From contig NW_020170432.1 in the NCBI RefSeq assembly GCF_000524195.1, positions 211,479 to 275,478 of the forward strand: DNA of 64,000 bases. Direction: 5' to 3'. Of the stretch, positions 1 through 9,579 are shown piece by piece; within the stretch, counting starts at the first letter, position 1; each line of letters starts with the position of its first letter. The notes beneath the pieces were generated by a model that did no database searches, was not told where the DNA came from, and worked only from the letters and a program-made list of their open reading frames with translations. Position numbers and translations under genes: made by a program. The stretch comes from Echinococcus granulosus (Eukaryota; Platyhelminthes; Cestoda; Cyclophyllidea; Taeniidae).

Positions 1-1140
1 AGGATTTCGATGACTTGGGATCTACGTCCACCTTATCAGCTGAGTTTTGGAGCGGTGCCATATCCACTGCTCTGTGCCATCCTAATATCATTATAATCCT
101 ACCTAGTTGTCGAATTAGGTTCCATCCAACTAATGGGACCATGAAAAAGGAATCATTTCGTCAAAGAAATTAGAGCGCTAGGCGAGGCTTTTTGAAAAAT
201 CCAAGTTTTCACCAGCCTTTTTACACAACAAGAGAATGGAGGGATCGTCAATATTCGCCTGGGTTTCAATGCCTTTTGTGTTGTGAGTCTTTTTGCAGCA
301 AATGCCTTCTTCTTTGGCGCTTGAGTTCAATATTCAAATATCAAGTTCAGATTTTTCATTCATTTGGATGAGAATATAGGGGCTAGGTGGCTATAAGACT
401 GGACATAGGATCTTGTCACCATGGTGGCGATCTAAGTAGTTGTAAACTGTGCAAGGTCATGATACCCAGAAGTCGATAAGGTCAATTATCCAGAGATGGC
501 ACAAATTTTGACGGTCCAAAGGCGCGCAATTGGATACGTCCGATCACCTATAAACTCACTGAGGCGCGAATAAGAAAAATGGATCTGGAATCCCACTTTT
601 ACATCCTATGTCAGTATGCCAATTTGATTTACACGACGGAAATGAAAGGCTATAAACTTAGAAGGTTAGTTTTACCTTGAATTTCCCACTATCTTAGTGA
701 GAGACTTTACTTACAATTCTTCAGATAGACGGTTGAGCTCAAGTGTAAGCAAAAGAGGGTAAAATTAGGGGGTAACAAGGTATTAGCTAGAACCGCCTTC
801 GTCATCGAGGGTGGGGTAGATTGAGGCCTTCAGGAGACTCACCAAGACGATTTGGAAGAACCTATTCCAATAGAGCATAACCTAAGGGTCAAATAAAAAG
901 CGCCCTTGTGAATTCGCGCACGAAATTGTAGTCCAAATTAACCGAAAGAAACCAACAATCTTATCCTGGCGGAGTCTTATGTATAAAAGGGATGAGATCA
1001 ACCGACGTTCATTCCTTTTAGGCTAAGGATGTCTGAAATCCTAGATCCATGACCAACCACTAAACCTAGAGTCATGCTCTCACTCATCCCCTCCTGATTG
1101 GCTCATCGTGAAGGTGAAATGCACTCTAAGTGTACTGATG
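1..1140. other. No recognisable gene
   Basis: AT-rich sequence with short frames broken by stops on both strands. I see no splice-bounded exon and no RNA gene here. Confidence 0.5.
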
Positions 1141-1239
1141 CTTGTTTGAAGACCAAGGCCAATCAGTTACCATGGCTACGCGTAACTGTGGCTTTTGTCC
1201 ACCTCCGCACTCTAGCTATGAGGCGCGTACGCACTCACC

Positions 1240-1405
1240 GCGATCTCCTTTGCTGACTCATTCACCTCAATCGATAAGGGCATCTGTTCTGCAGTATTTA
1301 GCTATCGATTATCGGATTAGGCGATCGATGGGATTTTGGCCATTATTGCCTGTTGGCGTAACAAACTTCACTCTGTTCAATGCCACTTTTCTCGCATTTG
1401 AAACA
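1240..1405 (+). pseudogene. Decayed copy of the neighbouring reading frame
   Basis: The end of this stretch, read in frame from 1321, gives residues resembling the C-terminal end of the frame at 1615-2172 (a SVQC..HFSRI-like run against SISQCNDYYFPRIW). The copy carries several stops (for example near 1213, 1219 and 1318) and is followed by a duplicated 3' segment. I infer the older, inactivated half of a tandem duplication. The similarity is short and judged by eye. Confidence 0.35.
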
Positions 1406-1575
1406 GTTCTTCTGTTAAAGTTTTGTTGAATCCGATGGATGTGATCCGAGGAAGACATCCTTATAAATCTGAATTGGATTTAAAAGTTGTGGTAAGGGCA
1501 GAGAGGGATGAATGGATGGATGGAAGAATTGCTGGCTGGACGGCTAAGCGAATGGATGCGGGATGGATGGATTCC
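1385..1575. repeat. Direct repeat, copy 1, ending in GGAT microsatellite
   Basis: Matches 2141-2335 in the same orientation. Shared blocks include a TTT(T/C)CTCG(C/T)ATTTG start, GATG(G)A(T/C)GTGATC(C/T)GAGGA, an AAATCTGAATTGGA block, and a terminal tract of ATGGATGGATGG units. The distance of about 750 bp and the microsatellite end fit either a tandem gene duplication or two copies of a mobile-element 3' end. Confidence 0.65.
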
Positions 1576-1614
1576 AAGTTATAACGACTGGCGGCTCAGT
1601 TTAGAGCATTCTAG

Positions 1615-2172
1615 TTGTTTCACTTTGCTATTATAAGTATTTCCTCCATAGCATCTCTAATGGCAGCTGTTATCTGTATAAATGAGGGTGGAAGAGTTGT
1701 AGGCCCTTCACTGACCTCCAAGTTGTTCAAGATCTATACGTACACGGATAGGTGTTTTTTGAAGGAATTGAATAAAGCTAGCAGGCGAGCCACTCCATTC
1801 GTACACAAAAAATTAGTCAATGTATTAGCTGAAAGTTCCTACCTTTGGAGGGATTAAAAAACTACATTTGGAGCCCTAAATGTCTGTCATATGTTAGAAT
1901 TTTACACCCCAAAGAACCAAACAAATTCGTCTGGGTTGATCCCAGTAATCGGTAATTCAATGACTTTGGACGATATAAAATGGGACGTCATTGGAGGTAA
2001 GCTTCAAAAAATTTGTGGTTCTTCTGACTTTGAAAAAGATTCTATCACCAGGTGTCCAAGACAGAACGTGCAGCTTCCGAAAAGCTCAATTTTAACGACT
2101 AATTACTATAAGTCATGCATCAGTCAATGCAATGACTACTACTTTCCTCGTATTTGGAAGCCTCACTTCTAA
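1615..2172 (+). pseudogene. Unassigned 186-codon frame with one in-frame stop
   Basis: The reading frame runs from an AG at 1613-1614 to TAA at 2170-2172 and is interrupted only by TAA at 1855-1857. The first part starts with a hydrophobic stretch (SISSIASLMAAVICI) that could be a signal peptide. The second part is polar and has seven-odd cysteines and aromatics (ending FPRIWKPHF). There is no ATG before the hydrophobic stretch, so an upstream first exon would be needed. It may be two exons of a small secreted protein (a GGTAAGC donor lies at about 1995-2001), or a decayed single frame like its neighbour copy. I recognise no family. Confidence 0.35.
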
Positions 2173-2335
2173 TGCAGTCTATACTAAATCTGATGGACGT
2201 GATCTGAGGATGGCAGTCTTACAAATCTGAATTGGAATAAAAGGCTATGGTAGAAAGGCAGAGCAGGATGAATGGATGGATGGGTAGATAAATGGGATAT
2301 GGGATGCATGGATGTTTAATACAGGAGCGATGGTG
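2141..2335. repeat. Direct repeat, copy 2, ending in GGAT microsatellite
   Basis: Second copy of the segment at 1385-1575. It begins in the last codons of the 1615-2172 frame and runs through its 3' flank into ATGGATGGATGG repeats. Confidence 0.65.
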
Positions 2336-2339
2336 ATGA

Positions 2340-4404
2340 CATAGATCGTTTAATGGATGGATACGAAGTGGATGTGTTTGAAATGGATGTAAACTAAGAA
2401 AACATTGTGAAATTTTATTATAGAATATTTCATTAGTTAAATCCCTGCATTTTTCCCCTAAACATGTTTAATCGGTTTAAGACAAATTACAAAGCGAAGT
2501 GTTGAATAAGAGGCTCCAGGTGCGCATTTGTTTGAATGTACCTCCTGTGTGGAAAGCGTCCGGACCCCACCAACCGATTTTTCGATGCGCCCATTATGAA
2601 ATGCCTTCCTCGAACCAACCGCCTCAATGCAAAGGTCTAAGAAATAATGAAAAGGAAAAGAAAATGTGGGGACGGAAGAATATTTATGAAAAATATTAAT
2701 GGAAATTCTGTTTTATCGGCACCGAGATTTCGTTGCAAGAAATACCACCTTTGAAATAAATTTTTGCTCCAAAATTCACACAATCATTGTTTTCGGGCCA
2801 TTAACAATCGCCATGCCTGAAGACTTCAAGTAGAAAAGGTATTTCACTGGACCCCTCCCCCCTTGTGACCGGAAATACATTTTTTTTCAGCATTCCAAAT
2901 GAAAATAACAAAAAATTTAAATTAAATTTAGTTCTCATAGAGTTTAAATTCTAAAATTTTTAAAAAGCCTATCTACATTTTGAAATATCCACCACTTTCT
3001 CCTCGTTTCTGCAAAAATTGACCAAATCTCGTGGGGAAGAGCAAAGAAGTGGCAAATGCCAACTCCGAAAATTACTTGGCAGCTATCAAGTGACCATTAA
3101 AATCTCCGGGATTTTTAAGTAGCTCGCTGCTCCCTCTGCTACTACTTTCCACCCTCATTTGAGCTCTCAAGCCCTCTGTGGTTATCAAACGACGGCTTTA
3201 TGAACCGCACAACCTTCTCCCGCCAGCTTGGAAGAGGCGTCGTGTACGCCAAAGGAGGCCACCACCCCGAAGTGGTTCCAATACGTGGACTCTGGCAACT
3301 GACCACTCAAGAGGAGACTTATCGCGTTCAGCCCCACCCTCTGTTCGCCTTCCTGAGGTTAACTTGACAGGAAGGACTTCCTGCCCCAACAAGTTGGAGT
3401 GATGAGACCACTCGTTGGTGTCCGTTTTAAATGACAAAGTTTGCGGTGAGAGCCATGCAAATGTTTCAACAAATGGCCTTCGGTTTTTCAGCCAACGTTA
3501 AGCGAGCGATCCCTTCCCTGTAGACAGTCCGCCTACCAGCCATTTTTAAGGAGGGCCCGACGTAATACGTCCTCCACACAGAGCCCTTCATGCTTTGGAC
3601 GGAGTCAGGATAATTGATGCTCTTTAAACAACGCGTGACCGTAGCTTTAAGCAAAGTTCAAGTCCACACAGCTCTCATCTTCGGGTCATCTTCCCTGATA
3701 GCATTGTTTAAGTGCCTTAAATCATAAGGAAATTAAATGCCAAAAGCATGCGTTGTCATCCGCTTATGTCTCACAACCCCGCTTAAATCAGTCCCTTAAA
3801 AAGCTAGACTGGAAAAACGGGTTAAGTCTTCGATTAAAACTGAATTTTACCAAATTTTTCGGCATAAAAAACCTCCTTTTGAATTTCCTTGTTCGTTTAT
3901 TTTATTAAGTGCGCTAAGTAAATAGCACAAATGAACACCCATCACGCAATTTTGCCCAATTCGAACATGGGCAATTCTCAACCTTTTTATCTGACACAAA
4001 ACATTAATTAATGCTTAACAATTAATCATTTCACTAAAGTGAAGTTCCTAAAGTGATTTAAGTATACATTTAATGAGTGATTTTAAAAGGATTCGGCAGT
4101 TAGCACTCCCCATTTCTACTTCACCTCAAAGACTAAAGTTGTTCAGTTATGTCTCTCTCTAAAGATCACAAAAAGGCTCTTTTTATACATTAGGAAATCT
4201 GCACAGACCCCAATGATTAATTTAATTTTAATGGAGGTGAATCTGCTGAAAATCCTACGCCATATTAGACGTGTTTACTGACAGTAGAATAGGCTACACG
4301 AATAGATGAATTAAAATGTATTGTTTAATGCGAAGAAAGCACACAAAGTTAATGTGACCGCATGAATGACCACTGGCGCTCTGTGCCGTCCTCCTTACTC
4401 CGCC
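2340..4404. other. Intergenic; GC-rich island with overlapping ORFs
   Basis: Mostly AT-rich and non-coding in appearance. From about 3125 to 3440 the sequence is distinctly GC-rich and open on both strands (74 aa plus, 79 aa minus), without splice context or any family resemblance. It could be a fragment of an old mobile element. A TATAAAAAG lies on the minus strand at 4179-4187, but no recognisable coding exon follows it. Confidence 0.4.
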
Positions 4405-5996
4405 TCACTTGCGTCCTAATCGGAGAAATTGTGCACGTTTGCTGAGACTATATGGGACGGAGGCGAGGTAGCGCTGAATCAGCTCCTTCATATCCCGCAT
4501 CTGATCGAGGTAGTCCTGCAGCAGAGCCTCGAATTCAAGCGTTGATAAGCCATCCGCGGTCGTGTCGGAGACGCCCCCTCTGGATCCGTGACCTCCCAAC
4601 GAAGATGCCTGACTGCTTGGTATTGTAGCAAGGCAGATCATCAACACACCGACAAGAGCTAGAGTCGTCCACCTTTTATACAAGAGAAAATATTCTCGAG
4701 TGTTGATAATTTCGCTCCCATTAGCTCGATTCAACCCTCATCAGTTCATGGACCCAAAAGTATTTTAACTATATGTGGCGGCCAAGAAGCGGCAACCCCA
4801 AAAACAATGCATCTTTCATTGATTAGTATTATAACTGATGATAAATGCGCAATAACGTATTACTTATACCTCTTATACTTAAAAAAATCTTAAATATTTA
4901 TATGTGAATGAAAGAACTTAGGAAAGTTCTATTCCAGACTGGCTAAAAGATATATAGTGCTAAGTAAAGTTAAGTTCAGTAATTAAAGATAGACTGAAAA
5001 TGGCCTAAAGTAACACTTTAGCTGGCTTTTTGTTTTAATCCTCCATGTCCTGCTCACTCTCTCATGTAAACATTCCGCTAATTTAACTGGTAGTGATGAG
5101 GCTGTTCAGCTAAAAATCTCCCCCACTCTACTTCCCTGCGAAGAAAGTAAATCAGGTTGTAAGTTAACGAATATGTTGGAGAAGATCACTCGGAACGCCT
5201 AATGCAAATGAAAAGCGGTTGTCCTCAGAGGGTTACAGAAGCGAATTTGTGAATTATCGTTAGTGTCTTAAATAAGTGATTTAGCCTGTTTGAAGAGCAG
5301 ACTTGCAATTTTCAATAATTACGAAACAAAGGAGCCTCACAAACTTTCTCCTGAATATATCACTGGGCTTACACGAACCAATTGGCAGCTTGTGTAATAG
5401 CTTGCGGTACTTTTGGTAGAGTTGGAGGACTTGCGACTCAGAAGAGTTTGGCCTGTGCTTAATTAATCCTTTTTAAAACTACGTAGAGAAGAAAAACCAA
5501 CTCTCGCAAGCTACGCCTTTCTCCCCGACTCCATGACATGACTGGTTTAATGCATCCTCCAGACGTGAACATTTAGATTCCCTTCGACTCCGAGTATCCT
5601 CATTAAAGTAAGTTAACAAGGATGTGATCAAAACGAATTTAGTCTGGTTTGCCTGCCTTTCTTATAAAGGAAAATAGGTTGATGATGCAATCAGGACTAT
5701 AAGGTAGTCATTTTGTGGTGTGGTGAAGTCGCTAAATTAACTGAGCTTATCAGCGGTTATCAAAGGGGCCTCCACCTCGGCTGTGTTGACGAATGACACG
5801 AAACAGCCTCCAGCTGCAATATCACCTTGATGCAGGTTTAAAGTCAAATAAATCTAAGAAATTATTTCTCAAGTATTCAGCTGAACTCTTAAAACTATAT
5901 AAGCAACCAATTTTCAAGTGATGTGTGAAATAACCGAAGAAAAATGAGAAACTTTGGGATGCAAAAGTGCAGGATAGTGAGAACTTACTTGTTCAT
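4405..5996 (-). CDS. Neuropeptide precursor with one AQFLRL-amide-type peptide
   Basis: Two-exon minus-strand gene, CDS complement(4405..4672, 5989..5996), predicted 91 aa. Exon 1 carries only 8 coding bases (ATGAACAA) before a GTAAGT donor. The intron is 1,316 bp and ends TATAAAAG. Joining gives MNKW and a clear signal peptide core (LALVGVLMICLATIP) with likely cleavage after SSQA. A spacer of about 50 residues follows, containing an acidic, helix-prone stretch (FEALLQDYLDQMRDMKELI). The C-terminus reads SKRAQFLRLGRK then stop. Known processing rules predict Lys-Arg cleavage, trimming of the RK tail and amidation on Gly, giving AQFLRL-amide. The protein would be secreted from neurons or peptidergic cells and act on a G-protein-coupled receptor (inference). 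I chose this start because no ATG precedes the signal core in exon 2 and this junction restores one in the right phase. The precursor shares only the peptide and intron position with the gene at 8791-9524. Confidence 0.75.
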
Positions 5997-6064
5997 GTCT
6001 TGCTGCAGAACTACTGAATAGGGGTGGAGAGGTTGTTAGTCGTTGAATGACTTGGACTTGGCCT

Positions 6065-6089
6065 TATGTATATACATATATATGTATAC
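6065..6089 (-). promoter_or_regulatory. TATA-like AT-rich element upstream of the 4405-5996 gene
   Basis: An alternating TATGTATATACATATATATG-type tract 70-95 bp upstream of the proposed start codon. It could serve as a TATA element, or be only a TA/CA microsatellite. Confidence 0.3.
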
Positions 6090-6117
6090 GCATACCCCTC
6101 ATGCCAACTCCATAGGT

Positions 6118-6136
6118 GGGTGGGGGAGGGTGAGGG
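6118..6136 (+). promoter_or_regulatory. G-quadruplex motif in the presumed promoter
   Basis: Four G-runs (GGG, GGGGG, GGG, GGG) separated by loops of 1, 1 and 3 bases, on the strand opposite the coding strand of the gene at 4405-5996 and about 120 bp upstream of its start codon. Fits the G3+N1-7 rule. Any effect on transcription is inference. Confidence 0.5.
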
Positions 6137-6139
6137 AGG

Positions 6140-7500
6140 AGGAAGAAGCCGTCTGAACCAATCAAATGCGCGCGTTTAGACTCCCTCTTCATAAGGCCAC
6201 ATATGGGGCGATCGTCCAGACAAAAGTAGGACCCTTTAGATAAAAATCATCCATTAGAATTAAATTATTTAAAGAAATCATCATTTCTGAAGGTGGATAT
6301 TTCAATTAATAAAGTAAAATTATTCGTTTTCTTCGAAAATTTTTAAGGGTCCTGATCGAAGGGTTTCTTATCTCATAATTTTTAATTGTTTAACAACAAG
6401 TTATAGACGGTGAACAGAATTGAGTTCTTAGTCTGGTTTCATCCAAGTTCTTGGATTTGGCTTCGTGTAGCCATAGCAACCTCAAGAACCTAGATGCTTA
6501 GAACCTTGGAGGTGATAGGACATCGAATGAATTTTGACTTAACATGAGGTAATCAGCAGTGGGTACTTACAAAATGCCTGCGAATGTTTGAACGCGCGCA
6601 TTGTAAAGTCCAGAGAGAAATGTCTCAGCCATTATTGTTCCTATGAACACTTATCCTTTTAAATTTTTGGGAAAAGTGGTGCCTACAACTCGATTTTGTC
6701 TGGTTGATGAAATTAACCAAAGCTCTACAAGCCATGTATTTAAGTAAGGCATGGTGACAGAACACACCGCCAGAGCTTGGGCACTTTTGGGAGGACCATC
6801 AACTCTTGATTGTGGAAGAGGGATTTAAGTAAGGGGGTTGACAACACCTAATCTGCCCAAGAAAAATTAACCTTATACGAAATGTGAATGGCGGTTCACA
6901 AAAATTCTTCCAATTACGAATTTGTCTTTCACTTCTTTCACTTAATAACACATCACTGGTTGTCCCCTACGATCCATTGTCAATCTCATTCCCTCGCTGA
7001 GGACTAAACGATAGTATCATACTCTTATATCACGGGGACTAGCTAAGGGAAGATATTCTCAACAGTACTATAGCAGTCTAAGGATGTAGAGATGATCAAA
7101 GCTTCTTGGAAAAATTAGGGTTCTCCTCCTCCTCCTCCCCCTCCGGCTCCACCTCGAAAATCGACAACGTTTTCTCAGTCAGGTGCTTGGTCCGAAGCAC
7201 CTGCCTGGTACCTCATAAGAACGCATTTAAACAAGTGCTCATAATAGATTGACTCCAAAATCAAATTTTGCTTCATTATTAACAAGAAAGGTGGAATCTA
7301 ATTTCAAGTTTTACTATGTACCCATTGCTTCCTTTCATTCGTCCAGATTATTTCCAAAAATATGAATTTCTGGAGGCAATTTCCCCCATTAGTTGGGCTG
7401 AACCACAATTTTATATATTGGAGATCCAAAAGACGCCCAAATGTTTGATGTCCTTTTAGTCCCCGCATTGGTTTAACATAAAATGCATGCGAAATGGGCA
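6140..7500. other. Intergenic, no recognisable gene
   Basis: AT-rich sequence with a short CTC-rich simple tract at about 7124-7145. I see no exon supported by splice sites. Confidence 0.45.
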
Positions 7501-7514
7501 CACTACAGAATGGG

Positions 7515-7930
7515 GTATTCTGGGGGAGAAATATTTTTTACTTGTATTTATAGAAGCTAGCAAACAACTTCCAGACGCATTCAGAAGGCCATGTCGCAAG
7601 GTCAAAGCACAGAATGTGGAATCTGAAGTATCCGCATTGTATCTTTTGGCGTAGGTTTTGTAACAATTCACAGCCACCGTCTCTATTCAGAGACAGACAT
7701 CAATGTGTTACCATGGTTCACTTTTATCCGCAAATCTGGCATTTCTGGCTGCCTTAACAAGTCTGCCATCTGAGGTAACCATGAAACGCAGGCAACTATT
7801 TTTAGACTGTCCATGTTTTCGTCCCTGAGGTTAGGTTCCGGGTATCTGACACCCCTACCCGACTGGATGACCAGTTGGACCTCTGTGGTCCTCTAGAGCC
7901 GAGCTCTTTCTTACACATTCCTTCGAGTCG
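7515..7930. repeat. Dispersed repeat family 1, diverged copy
   Basis: Parallels 14890-15345 over several blocks: a GCATYC(R)GAAGGCCA block, ARGGTCAAAGCA/ATAGAAGCATAAAA..GTG, CTCTATTCAGA, TCTGCCATCTG(A/G)GGTWACCATG, and a GACTGTCC/GACTTGTCC block, in the same order and orientation. Short partial copies recur at 26800-26905, 28945-29045 and 50300-50365. No terminal repeat or protein was recognised, so the class is unknown. Confidence 0.5.
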
Positions 7931-8673
7931 AATCGTCAAGATAGATCTCACCCATTATCTCTTGACCTTTAACAAGTAACCAACTTCCAGCGAATAATTG
8001 GGTCCCCTAGGGTGGCCAGTCAGGCAGGAAACAGGCTTTACCTACAAACCTACATGAAGGCATAAAGGGGGGGTTGGGGGGCGTTCACCCAGCCTGTCAA
8101 TCAGTACAGAAAGATCTTGACACTTAAAGAGTCAATAAGGGCGTTTTTTTCGATCCTATCCAGGCTGGTAAGTCTTCCTTGATGCAATGCATCTGCTTTA
8201 TCATCACTGCTTTCACCTACTCCGATAGGAAACTCTGCTGTCCAAGAAACCAAATCTGACGTTTAATGACCCCCCGGTTCTCGTTTTGAATAAGTACTAC
8301 TTATAAACTTATGCCTAAGTTATCAGCAGCAATTTTAAGATCACCTTTTTGGTATCCATAAAGTCTAACTTCTCATTTTAAATTTTTAAAATAAAATTTG
8401 AAAGTCATCAAACTGTCATTTGAGTTTCTTTATCCATAAGTTGTCTCTATAAAAAGCGATCTGTATTCATGATAAATCCTGTTGCCTAGTTACAAAATAA
8501 TTAGCAATTTGCTCGCTGGTAAAATTAAAATGCATCCACACAATTTTAGAGAGCAAAGTTTTAGATCAAACCTTAGATTGAATTATTAAAATGTTAATTA
8601 ATCACTTTTTATCTTTAACTGAGATGCCTCGTCAGCAAGCAGTTAAGCTGACCTCCCCCCCCCCCCTCCGATG

Positions 8674-8773
8674 NNNNNNNNNNNNNNNNNNNNNNNNNNN
8701 NNNNNNNNNNNNNNNNNNNNNNNNNNNNNNNNNNNNNNNNNNNNNNNNNNNNNNNNNNNNNNNNNNNNNNNNN
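8674..8773. other. Assembly gap (100 N)
   Basis: Exactly 100 N, a conventional placeholder for a gap of unknown size. It follows a poly-C run (8653-8666) and starts 17 bases beyond the stop codon of the 8791-9524 gene, so that gene's 3' UTR is missing. Confidence 0.99.
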
Positions 8774-8790
8774 TAGATGTCAGCTACACT

Positions 8791-9524
8791 TCAACCAATT
8801 CGAAGGAACTGTGCTCGTTTGACGGTTGGTAGGCTGGCCTGCTCAACGGAGGATACTGATGGCACAGGATAGCGCCAAAAGCTCCTTGAATGACCGGACG
8901 TGGGGTCATACATAATCATGCGCTCCGGTTGAATTGGGGGCAGATATTGATAGGTCTCTCCTGGCACTAGTTCCTCATTCTCCCCTAAAAATCGGCTGAT
9001 TGTCACTCCTTCAATTGGCAATGCCATGCAATTGAGAAGACAAACCAGAGCGAGCCAGCTTTGAGCATACCTGAAGTGATTAAAAAAATAATTGGAGGGG
9101 AGTAGGAAAAGCTTAGTCAGCTGTCTTTCCTTTTGGAGTGAAGAAGCAGTCCTACTAGTGAATACATTGAGATGATTTGTTTAAGACAGAACTACTCTCC
9201 ATTGTCAAACCAATCAGTGATAAGGAACGCTTCCCTGCTATTCGTCAAGAAAAAGGCTTTAATCTTTAACTACTTTACTGCACTATTCTCAGAGGAAACT
9301 ATTCCCCGTTGATTACGTTAGTCTGAGACAAGTGGTTAAAGTGGCTGCCCATGGCCTAAGTCTGCATAACCTCACCAACTAACTTATTTTTTGCTTCTCA
9401 GCCTGTTTTTTGCATTTTACGAAAATTCCACCTCATTGGTATATTTCGTTTCCAGTTCTTTTAAAATATCATGATGTCATTTAAAAAGAGGTAAAAGGCA
9501 AACTTACAAATGCCAGCTAATCAT
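8791..9524 (-). CDS. Neuropeptide precursor with one AQFLRI-amide-type peptide
   Basis: Two-exon minus-strand gene, CDS complement(8791..9070, 9508..9524), predicted 98 aa. Exon 1 is 17 coding bases (ATGATTAGCTGGCATTT) ending at GTAAGT. The 437-bp intron ends CACTTCAG. The join gives MISWHLYAQSWLALVCLLNC, a good signal peptide with likely cleavage after CMA. The spacer is rich in Pro, Glu and Tyr and unlike that of the neighbouring precursor. The C-terminus is VKRAQFLRIG then TGA, predicting Lys-Arg cleavage and Gly amidation to AQFLRI-amide. Start choice rests on the ATG, the donor, the matching phase and a TATA box at the right distance. The shared peptide and the identical phase-2 intron in the signal peptide suggest that it and the 4405-5996 gene, about 3 kb apart and on the same strand, are diverged tandem paralogues. 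The -FLRL/I amide end recalls FMRFamide-like and -LRL/-IRL amide peptides of flatworms (family knowledge). Confidence 0.78.
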
Positions 9525-9568
9525 TATAGCCGGAAGCCGAAAAACTTTAGAAGGAGCGAAAAAAAGAC

Positions 9569-9577
9569 CTTTTTATA
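9569..9577 (-). promoter_or_regulatory. TATA box of the 8791-9524 gene
   Basis: TATAAAAAG on the minus strand, 45-53 bp upstream of the proposed ATG. A transcription start about 25-30 bp downstream would leave a 5' UTR of roughly 20 bases. Confidence 0.6.
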
Positions 9578-9579
9578 CT

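Noticed and set aside
3178..3437. Overlapping ORFs on both strands
   Set aside because: Open frames on both strands of a small GC-rich island without any recognised motif; kept only as a region note.
4179..4187. TATAAAAAG on the minus strand, same as the TATA box at 9569-9577, hinting at a third neuropeptide gene
   Set aside because: No first exon with a phase-2 donor and no KR-AQFLR-type sequence was found to its left.
4405..4672. Spacer stretch LLQDYLDQMRDMKELIQRY resembling the helix of neuropeptide F
   Set aside because: No RxRF-amide terminus follows and the characteristic neuropeptide F intron position is absent; the likeness is a few helix-forming residues.
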